A program made the translations under genes and the position numbers. This document shows positions 32,767-46,100 of a DNA stretch of 64,000 nucleotides, in pieces. How positions within the stretch are numbered: the first letter of the stretch is position 1; each line of letters opens with the position of its first letter. The DNA lies in NCBI GenBank assembly GCA_964019135.1, contig OZ025256.1, positions 40,272,035 to 40,336,034 of the forward strand, given 5' to 3'. Below the pieces are notes generated by a model. That model did no database searches and was not told the origin of the DNA. It was given only the letters and a program-made list of their open reading frames with translations. The DNA is from Arenicola marina. Taxonomy: Eukaryota > Annelida > Polychaeta > Arenicolidae.

Positions 32767-33385
32767 GGAGCGGGTAGGGGTGTTGGGGGTGGTAGCGGGT
32801 GTGGGTGGTAGCGGGTGGGGGTGGTAACGAGTGGGTGTGGTAGCGGGTGGGGGTGGTAGCGGGTGTGGGTGGTAGCGGGTGGGGGTGGTAGCGGGTAGGG
32901 GTGTTGGGGGTGGTAGCGGGTGGGGGTGGTAGCGAGTGGGTGTGGTAGCGGGTGGGGGTGGTAGCGGGTGTGGGTGGTAGCGGGTGGGGGTGGTAGCGGG
33001 TAGGGGTGTTGGGGGTGGTAGCGGGTGGGGGTGGTAGCGAGTGGGTGTGGTAGCGGGTGGGGGTGGTAGCGGGTGGGGGTGGTAGCGGGTAGGGGTGTTG
33101 GGGGTGGTAGCGGGTGGGGGTGGTAGCGAGTGGGTGTGGTAGCGGGTGGGGGTGGTAGCGGGTGTGGGTGGTAGCGGGTGGGGGTGGTAGCGGGTAGGGG
33201 TGTTGGGGGTGGTAGCGGGTGGGGGTGGTAGCGAGTGGGTGTGGTAGCGGGTGGGGGTGGTAGCGGGTGTGGGTGGTAGCGGGTGGGGGTGGTAGCGGGT
33301 AGGGGTGTTGGGTGTGGTAGCGGGTGGGGGTGGTAGCGAGTGTGGGTGGTAGCGGGTGGGGGTGGTAGCGGGTAGGGGCAGAGGG
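32767..33385. repeat. 16-bp array organised in 105-bp higher-order units
   Basis: The basic unit is GGTAGCGGGTGGGGGT (16 bp), clearly related to GGTAGTGGGTGGGGGT of array A. A marker GTAGGGGTGTTGGG recurs at about 32774, 32895, 33000, 33089, 33194 and 33299, giving spacings of 121, 105, 89, 105 and 105 bp; the odd spacings differ from 105 by exactly one 16-bp unit. A last degenerate marker is at 33372. This is the right-hand end of the array A family, which it joins without a spacer. Confidence 0.93.
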
Positions 33386-34117
33386 TATAAGGAGGGCTGC
33401 ACAAATGCCCTATTTGTACCAACTATTGTTATCGGTTGATGATGAACTAACGGGTCGCTGGGCCCGCTAGCATTTACGGAAGGTCAGCTTGCACCGGTGC
33501 CGCTCATTAATTAGTGACGCGGCAGCAGCGGAATACGACTCATTGACAGGTGATAGCATCCGATAGACGCCGCCACGGAATTAGAGATTGTGGGGCATGA
33601 CAGCGCATTAGCCGATAATAAACCATTCTGCGAGCAGGTCTAGGCGGGTTCCCAGCCTATACAGTGTGCGGCTGGCCACAAGACAGCCTCATCACTGTAC
33701 AACCAACAGCCCTTGTCAGGGACTTAGGGCGTAGCCATGGGTGGATGTATTCAAATGTATGTAACTGTGGAAAGGGAGAATGTAACACACAAATGTAAGG
33801 AACTTTTATACGACAGAAATGATCATCTCGTTGCGATGTGTATGTATAGGTCGTACACGTAAACTCACAAATTGTGTTATATGAGCAAAAGTGACTTTAA
33901 GTTATGAAAATATATTGCGATACAAGAAAGCATTTTACATGAGGACCATTTATTTGATTTCATGAAAATATATTGTGAGACAAGAAATTCCTTCAATATA
34001 GTAAACAAATAAATAATATTTGCAATGATTAAATAGGGTATGCTAATATATATGTTTGAATAAATGATTTTATATGATAAAATATATTTCACATACACAA
34101 AATCGGGGCTTGGAAAA
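33386..34117. other. Spacer between the two giant arrays, AT-rich on the right
   Basis: The left half is ordinary single-copy DNA. 33890-34100 is strongly AT-rich and holds an internal direct repeat: 33904-33929 and 33962-33987 share ATGAAAATATATTG and ACAAGAAA 58 bp apart. The 82-codon minus-strand frame (33877-34125) is a low-complexity Ile/Tyr-rich translation with no recognisable domain. No gene supported. Confidence 0.6.
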
Positions 34118-37100
34118 CCCGCCATTCATCAGGTGCTGCCATCAGTGCATCAGACCCGCCGTTCCCTTTCTCCCGCCATCAGGTGCTGCCATCAGTGTAT
34201 CAGACCCGCCGTTCCCTTTCTCCCACCATCAGGTGCTGCCATCAGTGTATCAGACCCGCCGTTCCCTCTCTCCCGCCATCAGGTGCTGCCATCAGTGTAT
34301 CAGACCCGCCGTTCCCTTTCTCCCGCCATCAGGTGCTGCCATCAGTGTATCAGACCCGCCGTTCCCTTTCTCCCACCATCAGGTGCTGCCATCAGTGTAT
34401 CAGACCCGCCGTTCCCTCTCTCCCGCCATCAGGTGCTGCCATCAGTGTATCAGACCCGCCGTTCCCTCTCTCCCGCCATCAGGTGCTGCCATCAGTGTAT
34501 CAGACCCGCCGTTCCCTTTCTCCCGCCATCAGGTGCTGCCATCAGTGTATCAGACCCGCCGTTCCCTCTCTCCCGCCATCAGGTGCTGCCATCAGTGTAT
34601 CAGACCCGCCGTTCTCTCTATCCCGCCATCAGGTGCTGCCATCAGTGTATCAGACCCGCCGTTCCCTTTCTCCCGGCATCAGGTGCTGCCATCAGTGTAT
34701 CAGACCCGCCGTTCCCTTTCTCCCGCCATCAGGTGCTGCCATCAGTGTATCAGACCCGCCGTTCCCTTTCTCCCGGCATCAGGTGCTGCCATCAGTGTAT
34801 CAGACCCGCCGTTCCCTTTCTCCCGCCATCAGGTGCTGCCATCAGTGTATCAGACCCGCCGTTCCCTCTCTCCCGCCATCAGGTGCTGCCATCAGTGTAT
34901 CAGACCCGCCGTTCCCTCTCTCCCGCCATCAGGTGCTGCCATCAGTGTATCAGACCCGCCGTTCCCTCTATCCCGCCATCAGGTGCTGCCATCAGTGTAT
35001 CAGACCCGCCGTTCCCTTTCTCCCGCCATCAGGTGCTGCCATCAGTGTATCAGACCCGCCGTTCCCTTTCACCCGCCATCAGGTGCTGCCGTCAGTGTAT
35101 CAGACCCGCCGTTCCCTCTCTCCCGCCATCAGGTGCTGCCATCAGTGTATCAGACCCGCCGTTCCCTCTCTCCCGCCATCAGGTGCTGCCATCAGTGTAT
35201 CAGACCCGCCGTTCCCTCTCTCCCGCCATCAGGTGCTGCCATCAGTGTATCAGACCCGCCGTTCCCTCTCTCCCGCCATCAGGTGCTGCCATCAGTGTAT
35301 CAGACCCGCCGTTCCCTCTCTCCCGCTATCAGGTGCTGCCATCACTGTATCAGACCCGCCGTTCCCTCTCTCCCGCCATCAGGTGCTGCCGTCAGTGTAT
35401 CAGACCCGCCGTTCCCTCTCTCCCGCCATCAGGTGCTGCCATCAGTGTATCAGACCCGCCGTTCCCTCTCTCCCGCCATCAGGTGCTGCCATCAGTGTAT
35501 CAGACCCGCCGTTCCCTCTCTCCCGCCATCAGGTGCTGCCATCAGTGTATCAGACCCGCCGTTCCCTCTCTCCCGCCATCAGGTGCTGCCATCAGTGTAT
35601 CAGACCCGCCGTTCCCTCTCTCCCGCTATCAGGTGCTGCCATCACTGTATCAGACCCGCCGTTCCCTCTCTCCCGCCATCAGGTGCTGCCATCAGTGTAT
35701 CAGACCCGCCGTTCTCTCTATCCCGCCATCAGGTGCTGCCATCAGTGTATCAGACCCGCCGTTCCCTCTCTCCCGCCATCAGGTGCTGCCGTCAGTGTAT
35801 CAGACCCGCCGTTCCCTCTCTCCCGCCATCAGGTGCTGCCATCAGTGTATCAGACCCGCCGTTCCCTCTCTCCCGCCATCAGGTGCTGCCATCAGTGTAT
35901 CAGACCCGCCGTTCCCTCTCTCCCGCCATCAGGTGCTGCCATCAGTGTATCAGACCCGCCGTTCCCTCTCTCCCGCCATCAGGTGCTGCCATCAGTGTAT
36001 CAGACCCGCCGTTCCCTCTCTCCCGCCATCAGGTGCTGCCATCAGTGTATCAGACCCGCCGTTCCCTCTCTCCCGCCATCAGGTGCTGCCATCAGTGTAT
36101 CAGACCCGCCGTTCCCTCTCTCCCGCCATCAGGTGCTGCCATCAGTGTATCAGACCCGCCGTTCCCTCTCTCCCGCTATCAGGTGCTGCCGTCAGTGTAT
36201 CAGACCCGCCGTTCCCTCTCTCCCGCCATCAGGTGCTGCCATCAGTGTATCAGACCCGCCGTTCCCTCTCTTCCGCCATCAGGTGCTGCCATCAGTGTAT
36301 CAGACCCGCCGTTCCCTCTCTCCCGCCATCAGGTGCTGCCATCAGTGTATCAGACCCGCCGTTCCCTCTCTCCCGCCATCAGGTGCTGCCATCACTGTAT
36401 CAGACCCGCCGTTCTCTCTATCCCGCCATCAGGTGCTGCCATCAGTGTATCAGACCCGCCGTTCCCTCTATCCCGCCATCAGGTGCTGCCATCAGTGTAT
36501 CAGACCCGCCGTTCCCTCTCTCCCGCCATCAGGTGCTGCCATCAGTGTATCAGACCCGCCGTTCCCTCTCTCCCGCCATCAGGTGCTGCCATCAGTGTAT
36601 CAGACCCGCCGTTCCCTCTTTCCCGCCATCAGGTGCTGCCATCAGTGTATCAGACCCGCCGTTCCCTCTCTCCCGCCATCAGGTACTGCCATCAGTGTAT
36701 CAGACTCGCCGCTCCCTTTCTCCCGCCATCAGGTGCTGCCATCAGTGTATCAGACCCGCCGTTCTCTCTATCCCGCCATCAGGTGCTGCCATCAGTGTAT
36801 CAGACCCGCCGTTCCCTCTCTCCCGCCATCAGGTACTGCCATCAGTGTATCAGACCCGCCGTTCACTCTCTCCCGCCATCAGGTGCTGCCATCAGTGTAT
36901 CAGACCCGCCGCTCCCTTTCTCCCGCCATCAGGTGCTGCCGTCAATGTACAGACCCGCCGTTCTCTCTATCCCGCCATCAGGTGCTGCCATCAGTGTATC
37001 AGACCCGCCGTTCCCTCTCTCCCGCCATCAGGTGCTGCCATCAGTGTATCAGACCCGCCGTTCTCTCTATCCCGCCATCAGGTGCTGCCATCAGTGTATC

Positions 37101-40100
37101 AGACCCGCCGTTCCCTCTCTCCCGCCATCAGGTGCTGCCATCAGTGTATCAGACCCGCCGTTCACTCTCTCCCGCCATCAGGTGCTGCCATCAGTGTATC
37201 AGACCCGCCGTTCCCTCTCTCCCGCCATCATGTTCTGCCATCAGTGTATCAGACCCGCCGTTCCCTCTCTCCCGCCATCAGGTGCTGCCATCAGTGTATC
37301 AGACCCGCCGTTCCCTCTCTCCCGCCATCAGGTGCTGCCATCAGTGTATCAGACCCGCCGCTCCCTTTCTCCCGCCATCAGGTGCTGCCATCAGTGTATC
37401 AGACCCGCCGTTCCCTCTCTCCCGCCATCAGGTGCTGCCATCAGTGTATCAGACCCGCCGTTCTCTCTATCCCGCCATCAGGTGCTGCCATCAGTGTATC
37501 AGACCCGCCGTTCCCTCTCCCGCCATCAGGTGCTGCCATCAGTGTATCAGACCCGCCGTTCCCTTTCTCCCGCCATCAGGTGCTGCCATCAGTGTATCAG
37601 ACCCGCCGTTCCCCCTCTCCCGCCATCAGGTGCTGCCATCAGTGTATCAGACCCGCCGTTCCCTCTCTCCCGCCATCAGGTGCTGCCATCAGTGTATCAG
37701 ACCCGCCGTTCCCTCTCTCCCGCCATCAGGTGCTGCCATCAGTGTATCAGACCCGCCGTTCTCTCTATCCCGCCATCAGGTGCTGCCATCAGTGTATCAG
37801 ACCCGCCGTTCCCTCTCTCCCGCCATCAGGTGCTGCCATCAGTGTATCAGACCCGCCGTTCCCTCTCTCCCGCCATCAGGTGCTGCCATCAGTGTATCAG
37901 ACCCGCCGTTCCCTCTTTCCCGCCATCAGGTGCTGCCATCAGTGTATCAGACCCGCCGTTCCCTCTCTCCCGCCATCAGGTACTGCCATCAGTGTATCAG
38001 ACTCGCCGCTCCCTTTCTCCCGCCATCAGGTGCTGCCATCAGTGTATCAGACCCGCCGTTCTCTCTATCCCGCCATCAGGTGCTGCCATCAGTGTATCAG
38101 ACCCGCCGTTCCCTCTCTCCCGCCATCAGGTACTGCCATCAGTGTATCAGACCCGCCGTTCACTCTCTCCCGCCATCAGGTGCTGCCGTCAATGTACAGA
38201 CCCGCCGTTCTCTCTATCCCGCCATCAGGTGCTGCCATCAGTGTATCAGACCCGCCGTTCCCTCTCTCCCGCCATCAGGTGCTGCCATCAGTGTATCAGA
38301 CCCGCCGTTCTCTCTATCCCGCCATCAGGTGCTGCCATCAGTGTATCAGACCCGCCGTTCCCTCTCTCCCGCCATCAGGTGCTGCCATCAGTGTATCAGA
38401 CCCGCCGTTCACTCTCTCCCGCCATCAGGTGCTGCCATCAGTGTATCAGACCCGCCGTTCCCTCTCTCCCGCCATCATGTTCTGCCATCAGTGTATCAGA
38501 CCCGCCGTTCCCTCTCTCCCGCCATCAGGTGCTGCCATCAGTGTATCAGACCCGCCGTTCCCTCTCTCCCGCCATCAGGTGCTGCCATCAGTGTATCAGA
38601 CCCGCCGCTCCCTTTCTCCCGCCATCAGGTGCTGCCATCAGTGTATCAGACCCGCCGTTCCCTCTCTCCCGCCATCAGGTGCTGCCATCAGTGTATCAGA
38701 CCCGCCGTTCTCTCTATCCCGCCATCAGGTGCTGCCATCAGTGTATCAGACCCGCCGTTCCCTCTCCCGCCATCAGGTGCTGCCATCAGTGTATCAGACC
38801 CGCCGTTCCCTTTCTCCCGCCATCAGGTGCTGCCATCAGTGTATCAGACCCGCCGTTCCCCCTCTCCCGCCATCAGGTGCTGCCATCAGTGTATCAGACC
38901 CGCCGTTCCCTCTCTCCCGCCATCAGGTGCTGCCATCAGTGTATCAGACCCGCCGTTCCCTCTCTCCCGCCATCAGGTGCTGCCATCAGTGTATCAGACC
39001 CGCCGTTCTCTCTATCCCGCCATCAGGTGCTGCCATCAGTGTATCAGACCCGCCGTTCCCTCTCTCCCGCCATCAGGTGCTGCCATCAATGTATCAGACC
39101 CGCCGCTCCCTTTCTCCCGCCATCAGGTACTGCCATCAGTGTATCAGACCCGCCGTTCCCTCTCTCCCGCCATCAGGTGCTGCCATCAGTGTATCACACC
39201 CGCCGTTCCCTCTCTCCCGCCATCAGGTGCTGCCATCAGTGTATCAGCCCCCGCCGTTCCCTCTCTCCCGCCATCAGGTGCTGCCATCAGTGTATCAGAC
39301 CCGCCGTTCCCTCTCTCCCGCCATCAGGTGCTGCCATCAGTGTATCAGACCCGCCGTTCCCTCTCTCCCGCCATCAGGTGCTGCCATCAGTGTATCAGAC
39401 CCGCCGTTCCCTCTCTCCCGCCATCAGGTGCTGCCATCAGTGTATCAGACCCGCCGTTCCCTCTCTCCCGCCATCAGGTGCTGCCATCAGTGTATCAGAC
39501 CCGCCGTTCTCTCTCTCCCGCCGTCAGGTGCTGCCATCAGTGTATCAGACCCGCCGTTCACTCTCTCCCGCCATCAGGTGCTGCCATCAGTGTATCAGAC
39601 CCGCCGTTCCCTCTCTCCCGCCATCAGGTGCTGCCATCAGTGTATCAGACCCGCCGTTCCCTCTCTCCCGCCAGCAGGTGCTGCCATCAGTGTATCAGAC
39701 CCGCCGTTCCCTCTCTCCCGCCATCAGGTGCTGCCATCAGTGTATCAGACCCGCCGTTCCCTCTCTCCCGCCATCAGGTGCTGCCATCAGTGTATCAGAC
39801 CCGCCGTTCCCTCTCTCCCGCCATCAGGTGCTGCCATCAGTGTATCAGACCCGCCGTTCCCTCTCTCCCGCCATCAGGTGCTGCCATCAGTGTATCAGAC
39901 CCGCCGTTCCCTCTCTCCCGCCATCAGGTGCTGCCATCAGTGTATCAGACCCGCCGTTCCCTCTCTCCCGCCATCAGGTGCTGCCATCAGTGTATCAGAC
40001 CCGCCGTTCCCTCTATCCCGCCATCAGGTGCTGCCATCAGTGTATCAGACCCGCCGTTCCCTTTCTCCCGCCATCAGGCGCTGCCATCAGTGTATCAGAC

Positions 40101-43100
40101 CCGCCGTTCTCTCTCTCCCGCCATCAGGTGCTGCCATCAGTGTATCAGACCCGCCGTTCCCTCTCTCCCGCCATCAGGTGCTGCCATCAGTGTATCAGAC
40201 CCGCCGTTCCCTTTCTCCCGCCATCAGGTGCTGCCATCAGTGTATCAGACCCGCCGTTCTCTCTATCCCGCCATCAGGTGCTGCCATCAGTGTATCAGAC
40301 CCGCCGTTCCCTTTCTCCCGGCATCAGGTGCTGCCATCAGTGTATCAGACCCGCCGTTCTCTCTATCCCGCCATCAGGTGCTGCCATCAGTGTATCAGGC
40401 CCGCCGCTCCCTTTCTCCCGCCATCAGGTGCTGCCATCAGTGTATCAGACCCGCCGTTCTCTCTATCCCGCCATCAGGTGCTGCCATCAGTGTATCAGAC
40501 CCGCCGTTCCCTCTCTCCCGCCATCAGGTGCTGCCGTCAATGTACATACCCGCCGTTCTCTCTATCCCGCCATCAGGTGCTGCCATCAGTGTATCAGACC
40601 CGCCGTTCCCTTTCTCCCGGCATCAGGTGCTGCCGTCAATGTACAGACCCGCCGTTCTCTCTATCCCGCCATCAGGTGCTGCCATCAGTGTATCAGACCC
40701 GCCGTTCCCTCTCTCCCGCCATCAGGTGCTGCCATCAGTGTATCAGACTCGCCGTTCCCTTTCTCCCGGCATCAGGTGCTGCCGTCAATGTACAGACCCG
40801 CCGTTCTCTCTATCCCGCCATCAGGTGCTGCCATCAGTGTATCAGACCCGCCGTTCCCTCTCTCCCGCCATCAGGTGCTGCCATCAGTGTATCAGACCCG
40901 CCGTTCCCTCTCTCCCGCCATCATGTGCTGCCATCAGTGTATCAGACCCGCCGTTCCCTTTCTCCCGGCATCAGGTGCTGCCATCAGTGTATCAGACCCG
41001 CCGTTCCCTCTCTCCCGCCATCAGGTGCTGCCATCAGTGTATCAGACCCGCTGTTCCCTCTCTCCCGCCGTCAGGTGCTGCCATCAGTGTATCAGACCCG
41101 CCGTTCCCTCTCTCCCGCCATCAGGTGCTGCCATCAGTGTATCAGACCCGCCGTTCCCTTTCTCCCGCCATCAGGTGCTGCCATCAGTGTATCAGACCCG
41201 CCGTTCCCTCTCTCCCGCCATCAGGTGCTGCCATCAGTGTATCAGACCCGCCGTTCCCTCTCTCCCGGCATCAGGTGCTGCCATCAGTGTATCAGACCCG
41301 CCGTTCTCTCTATCCCGCCATCAGGTGCTGCCATCAGTGTATCAGACCCGCCGTTCCCTCTCTCCCGCCATCAGGTGCTGCCATCAGTGTATCAGACCCG
41401 CCGTTCTCTCTATCCCGCCATCAGGTGCTGCCATCAGTGTATCAGACCCGCCGTTCTCTCTATCCCGCCATCAGGTGCTGCCATCAGTGTATCAGACCCG
41501 CCGTTCTCTCTATCCCGCCATCAGGTGCTGCCATCAGTGTATCAGACCCGCCGTTCTCTCTATCCCGCCATCAGGTGCTGCCATCAGTGTATCAGACCCG
41601 CCGTTCCCTCTATCCCGCCATCAGGTGCTGCCATCAGTGTATCAGACCCGCCGTTCCCTTTCTCCCGCCATCAGGCGCTGCCATCAGTGTATCAGACCCG
41701 CCGTTCTCTCTCTCCCGCCATCAGGTGCTGCCATCAGTGTATCAGACCCGCCGTTCCCTCTCTCCCGCCATCAGGTGCTGCCATCAGTGTATCAGACCCA
41801 CCGTTCCCTCTCTCCCGCCATCAGGTGCTGCCATCAGTGTATCAGACCCGCCGTTCCCTCTCTCCCGCCATCAGGTGCTGCCATCAGTGTATCAGACCCG
41901 CCGTTCCCTCTCTCCCGCCATCAGGTGCTGCCATCAGTGTATCAGACCCGCCGTTCCCTCTCTCCCGCCATCAGGTGCTGCCATCAGTGTATCAGACCCG
42001 CCGTTCCCTCTCTCCCGCTATCAGGTGCTGCCGTCAGTGTATCAGACCCGCCGTTCCCTCTCTCCCGCCATCAGGTGCTGCCATCAGTGTATCAGACCCG
42101 CCGTTCCCTCTCTTCCGCCATCAGGTGCTGCCATCAGTGTATCAGACCCGCCGTTCCCTCTCTCCCGCCATCAGGTGCTGCCATCAGTGTATCAGACCCG
42201 CCGTTCCCTCTCTTCCGCCATCAGGTGCTGCCATCACTGTATCAGACCCGCCGTTCCCTTTTTCCCGCCATCAGGTGCTGCCATCAGTGTATCAGACCCG
42301 CCGTTCCCTCTATCCCGCCATCAGGTGCTGCCATCAGTGTATCAGACCCGCCGTTCCCTCTCTCCCGCCATCAGGTGCTGCCGTCAGTGTATCAGACCCG
42401 CCGTTCCCTTTCTCCCGCCATCAGGTGCTGCCATCAGTGTATCAGACCCGCCGTTCCCTCTCTCCCGCCATCAGGTGCTGCCATCAGTGTATCAGACCCG
42501 CCGTTCCCTTTCTCCTGCCATCAGGTGCTGCCATCAGTGTATCAGACCCGCCGTTCCCCCTCTCCCGCCATCAGGTGCTGCCATCAGTGTATCAGACCCG
42601 CCGTTCCCTCTCTCCCGCCATCAGGTGCTGCCATCAGTGTATCAGACCCGCCGTTCCCTCTCTCCCGCCATCAGGTGCTGCCATCAGTGTATCAGACCCG
42701 CCGTTCTCTCTCTCCCGCCATCAGGTGCTGCCATCAGTGTATCAGACCCGCCGTTCTCTCTATCCCGCCATCAGGTGCTGCCATCAGTGTATCAGACCCG
42801 CCGTTCCCTCTCTCCCGCCATCAGGTGCTGCCATCAGTGTATCAGACCCGCCGTTCCCTCTCTCCCGCCATCAGGTGCTGCCATCAGTGTATCAGACCCG
42901 CCGTTCCCTCTCTCCCGCCATCAGGTGCTGCCATCAGTGTATCAGACCCGCCGTTCCCTCTTTCCCGCCATCAGGTGCTGCCATCAGTGTATCAGACCCG
43001 CCGTTCCCTCTCTCCCGCCATCAGGTACTGCCATCAGTGTATCAGACTCGCCGCTCCCTTTCTCCCGCCATCAGGTGCTGCCATCAGTGTATCAGACCCG

Positions 43101-46100
43101 CCGTTCTCTCTATCCCGCCATCAGGTGCTGCCATCAGTGTATCAGACCCGCCGTTCCCTCTCTCCCGCCATCAGGTACTGCCATCAGTGTATCAGACCCG
43201 CCGTTCACTCTCTCCCGCCATCAGGTGCTGCCGTCAATGTACAGACCCGCCGTTCTCTCTATCCCGCCATCAGGTGCTGCCATCAGTGTATCAGACCCGC
43301 CGTTCCCTCTCTCCCGCCATCAGGTGCTGCCATCAGTGTATCAGACCCGCCGTTCTCTCTATCCCGCCATCAGGTGCTGCCATCAGTGTATCAGACCCGC
43401 CGTTCCCTCTCTCCCGCCATCAGGTGCTGCCATCAGTGTATCAGACCCGCCGTTCACTCTCTCCCGCCATCAGGTGCTGCCATCAGTGTATCAGACCCGC
43501 CGTTCCCTCTCTCCCGCCATCATGTTCTGCCATCAGTGTATCAGACCCGCCGTTCCCTCTCTCCCGCCATCAGGTGCTGCCATCAGTGTATCAGACCCGC
43601 CGTTCCCTCTCTCCCGCCATCAGGTGCTGCCATCAGTGTATCAGACCCGCCGCTCCCTTTCTCCCGCCATCAGGTGCTGCCATCAGTGTATCAGACCCGC
43701 CGTTCCCTCTCTCCCGCCATCAGGTGCTGCCATCAGTGTATCAGACCCGCCGTTCTCTCTATCCCGCCATCAGGTGCTGCCATCAGTGTATCAGACCCGC
43801 CGTTCCCTCTCCCGCCATCAGGTGCTGCCATCAGTGTATCAGACCCGCCGTTCCCTTTCTCCCGCCATCAGGTGCTGCCATCAGTGTATCAGACCCGCCG
43901 TTCCCCCTCTCCCGCCATCAGGTGCTGCCATCAGTGTATCAGACCCGCCGTTCCCTCTCTTCCGCCATCAGGTGCTGCCATCAGTGTATCAGACCCGCCG
44001 TTCCCTCTCTCCCGCCATCAGGTGCTGCCATCAGTGTATCAGACCCGCCGTTCTCTCTATCCCGCCATCAGGTGCTGCCATCAGTGTATCAGACCCGCCG
44101 TTCCCTCTCTCCCGCCATCAGGTGCTGCCATCAATGTATCAGACCCGCCGCTCCCTTTCTCCCGCCATCAGGTACTGCCATCAGTGTATCAGACCCGCCG
44201 TTCCCTCTCTCCCGCCATCAGGTGCTGCCATCAGTGTATCAGCCCCCGCCGTTCCCTCTCTCCCGCCATCAGGTGCTGCCATCAGTGTATCAGACCCGCC
44301 GTTCCCTCTCTCCCGCCATCAGGTGCTGCCATCAGTGTATCAGACCCGCCGTTCCCTCTCTCCCGCCATCAGGTGCTGCCGTCAGTGTATCAGACCCGCC
44401 GTTCCCTCTCTCCCGCCATCAGGTGCTGCCATCAGTGTATCAGACCCGCCGTTCTCTCTCTCCCGCCGTCAGGTGCTGCCATCAGTGTATCAGACCCGCC
44501 GTTCTCTCTCTCCCGCCATCAGGTGCTGCCATCAGTGTATCAGACCCGCCGTTCCCTCTATCCCGCCATCAGGTGCTGCCATCAGTGTATCAGACCCGCC
44601 GTTCCCTTTCTCCCGCCATCAGGCGCTGCCATCAGTGTATCAGACCCGCCGTTCTCTCTCTCCCGCCATCAGGTGCTGCCATCAGTGTATCAGACCCGCC
44701 GTTCCCTCTCTCCCGCCATCAGGTGCTGCCATCAGTGTATCAGACCCGCCGTTCCCTTTCTCCCGCCATCAGGTGCTGCCATCAGTGTATCAGACCCGCC
44801 GTTCTCTCTATCCCGCCATCAGGTGCTGCCATCAGTGTATCAGACCCGCCGTTCTCTCTCTCCCGCCATCATGTGCTGCCATCAGTGTATCAGACCCGCC
44901 GTTCCCTCTCTCCCGCCATCAGGTGCTGCCATCAGTGTATCAGACCCGCCGTTCCCTCTCTCCCGCCATCAGGTGCTGCCATCAGTGTATCAGGCCCGCC
45001 GCTCCCTTTCTCCCGGCATCAGGTGCTGCCATCAGTGTATCAGACCCGCCGTTCTCTCTATCCCGCCATCAGGTGCTGCCATCAGTGTATCAGGCCCGCC
45101 GCTCCCTTTCTCCCGCCATCAGGTGCTGCCATCAGTGTATCAGACCCGCCGTTCTCTCTATCCCGCCATCAGGTGCTGCCATCAGTGTATCAGACCCGCC
45201 GTTCCCTTTCTCCCGGCATCAGGTGCTGCCGTCAATGTACAGACCCGCCGTTCTCTCTATCCCGCCATCAGGTGCTGCCATCAGTGTATCAGACCCGCCG
45301 TTCCCTCTCTCCCGCCATCAGGTGCTGCCATCAGTGTATCAGACCCGCCGTTCCCTCTCTCCCGCCATCATGTGCTGCCATCAGTGTATCAGACCCGCCG
45401 TTCCCTTTCTCCCGGCATCAGGTGCTGCCATCAGTGTATCAGACCCGCCGTTCCCTCTCTCCCGCCATCAGGTGCTGCCATCAGTGTATCAGACCCGCTG
45501 TTCCCTCTCTCCCGCCGTCAGGTGCTGCCATCAGTGTATCAGACCCGCCGTTCCCTCTCTCCCGCCATCAGGTGCTGCCATCAGTGTATCAGACCCGCCG
45601 TTCCCTTTCTCCCGCCATCAGGTGCTGCCATCAGTGTATCAGACCCGCCGTTCCCTCTCTCCCGCCATCAGGTGCTGCCATCAGTGTATCAGACCCGCCG
45701 TTCCCTCTCTCCCGGCATCAGGTGCTGCCATCAGTGTATCAGACCCGCCGTTCTCTCTATCCCGCCATCAGGTGCTGCCATCAGTGTATCAGACCCGCCG
45801 TTCCCTCTCTCCCGCCATCAGGTGCTGCCATCAGTGTATCAGACCCGCCGTTCTCTCTATCCCGCCATCAGGTGCTGCCATCAGTGTATCAGACCCGCCG
45901 TTCTCTCTATCCCGCCATCAGGTGCTGCCATCAGTGTATCAGACCCGCCGTTCTCTCTATCCCGCCATCAGGTGCTGCCATCAGTGTATCAGACCCGCCG
46001 TTCTCTCTATCCCGCCATCAGGTGCTGCCATCAGTGTATCAGACCCGCCGTTCCCTCTATCCCGCCATCAGGTGCTGCCATCAGTGTATCAGACCCGCCG

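Noticed and set aside
27334-33402. 2,022-codon minus-strand frame, and an overlapping 1,229-codon frame at 29733-33422
   Set aside because: Same cause. Two different phases of the same DNA are open at once, which is expected of a stop-free repeat and not of a gene.
33877-34125. 82-codon minus-strand frame between the arrays
   Set aside because: AT-rich low-complexity translation without domain or signal; it also runs into the first array B unit.
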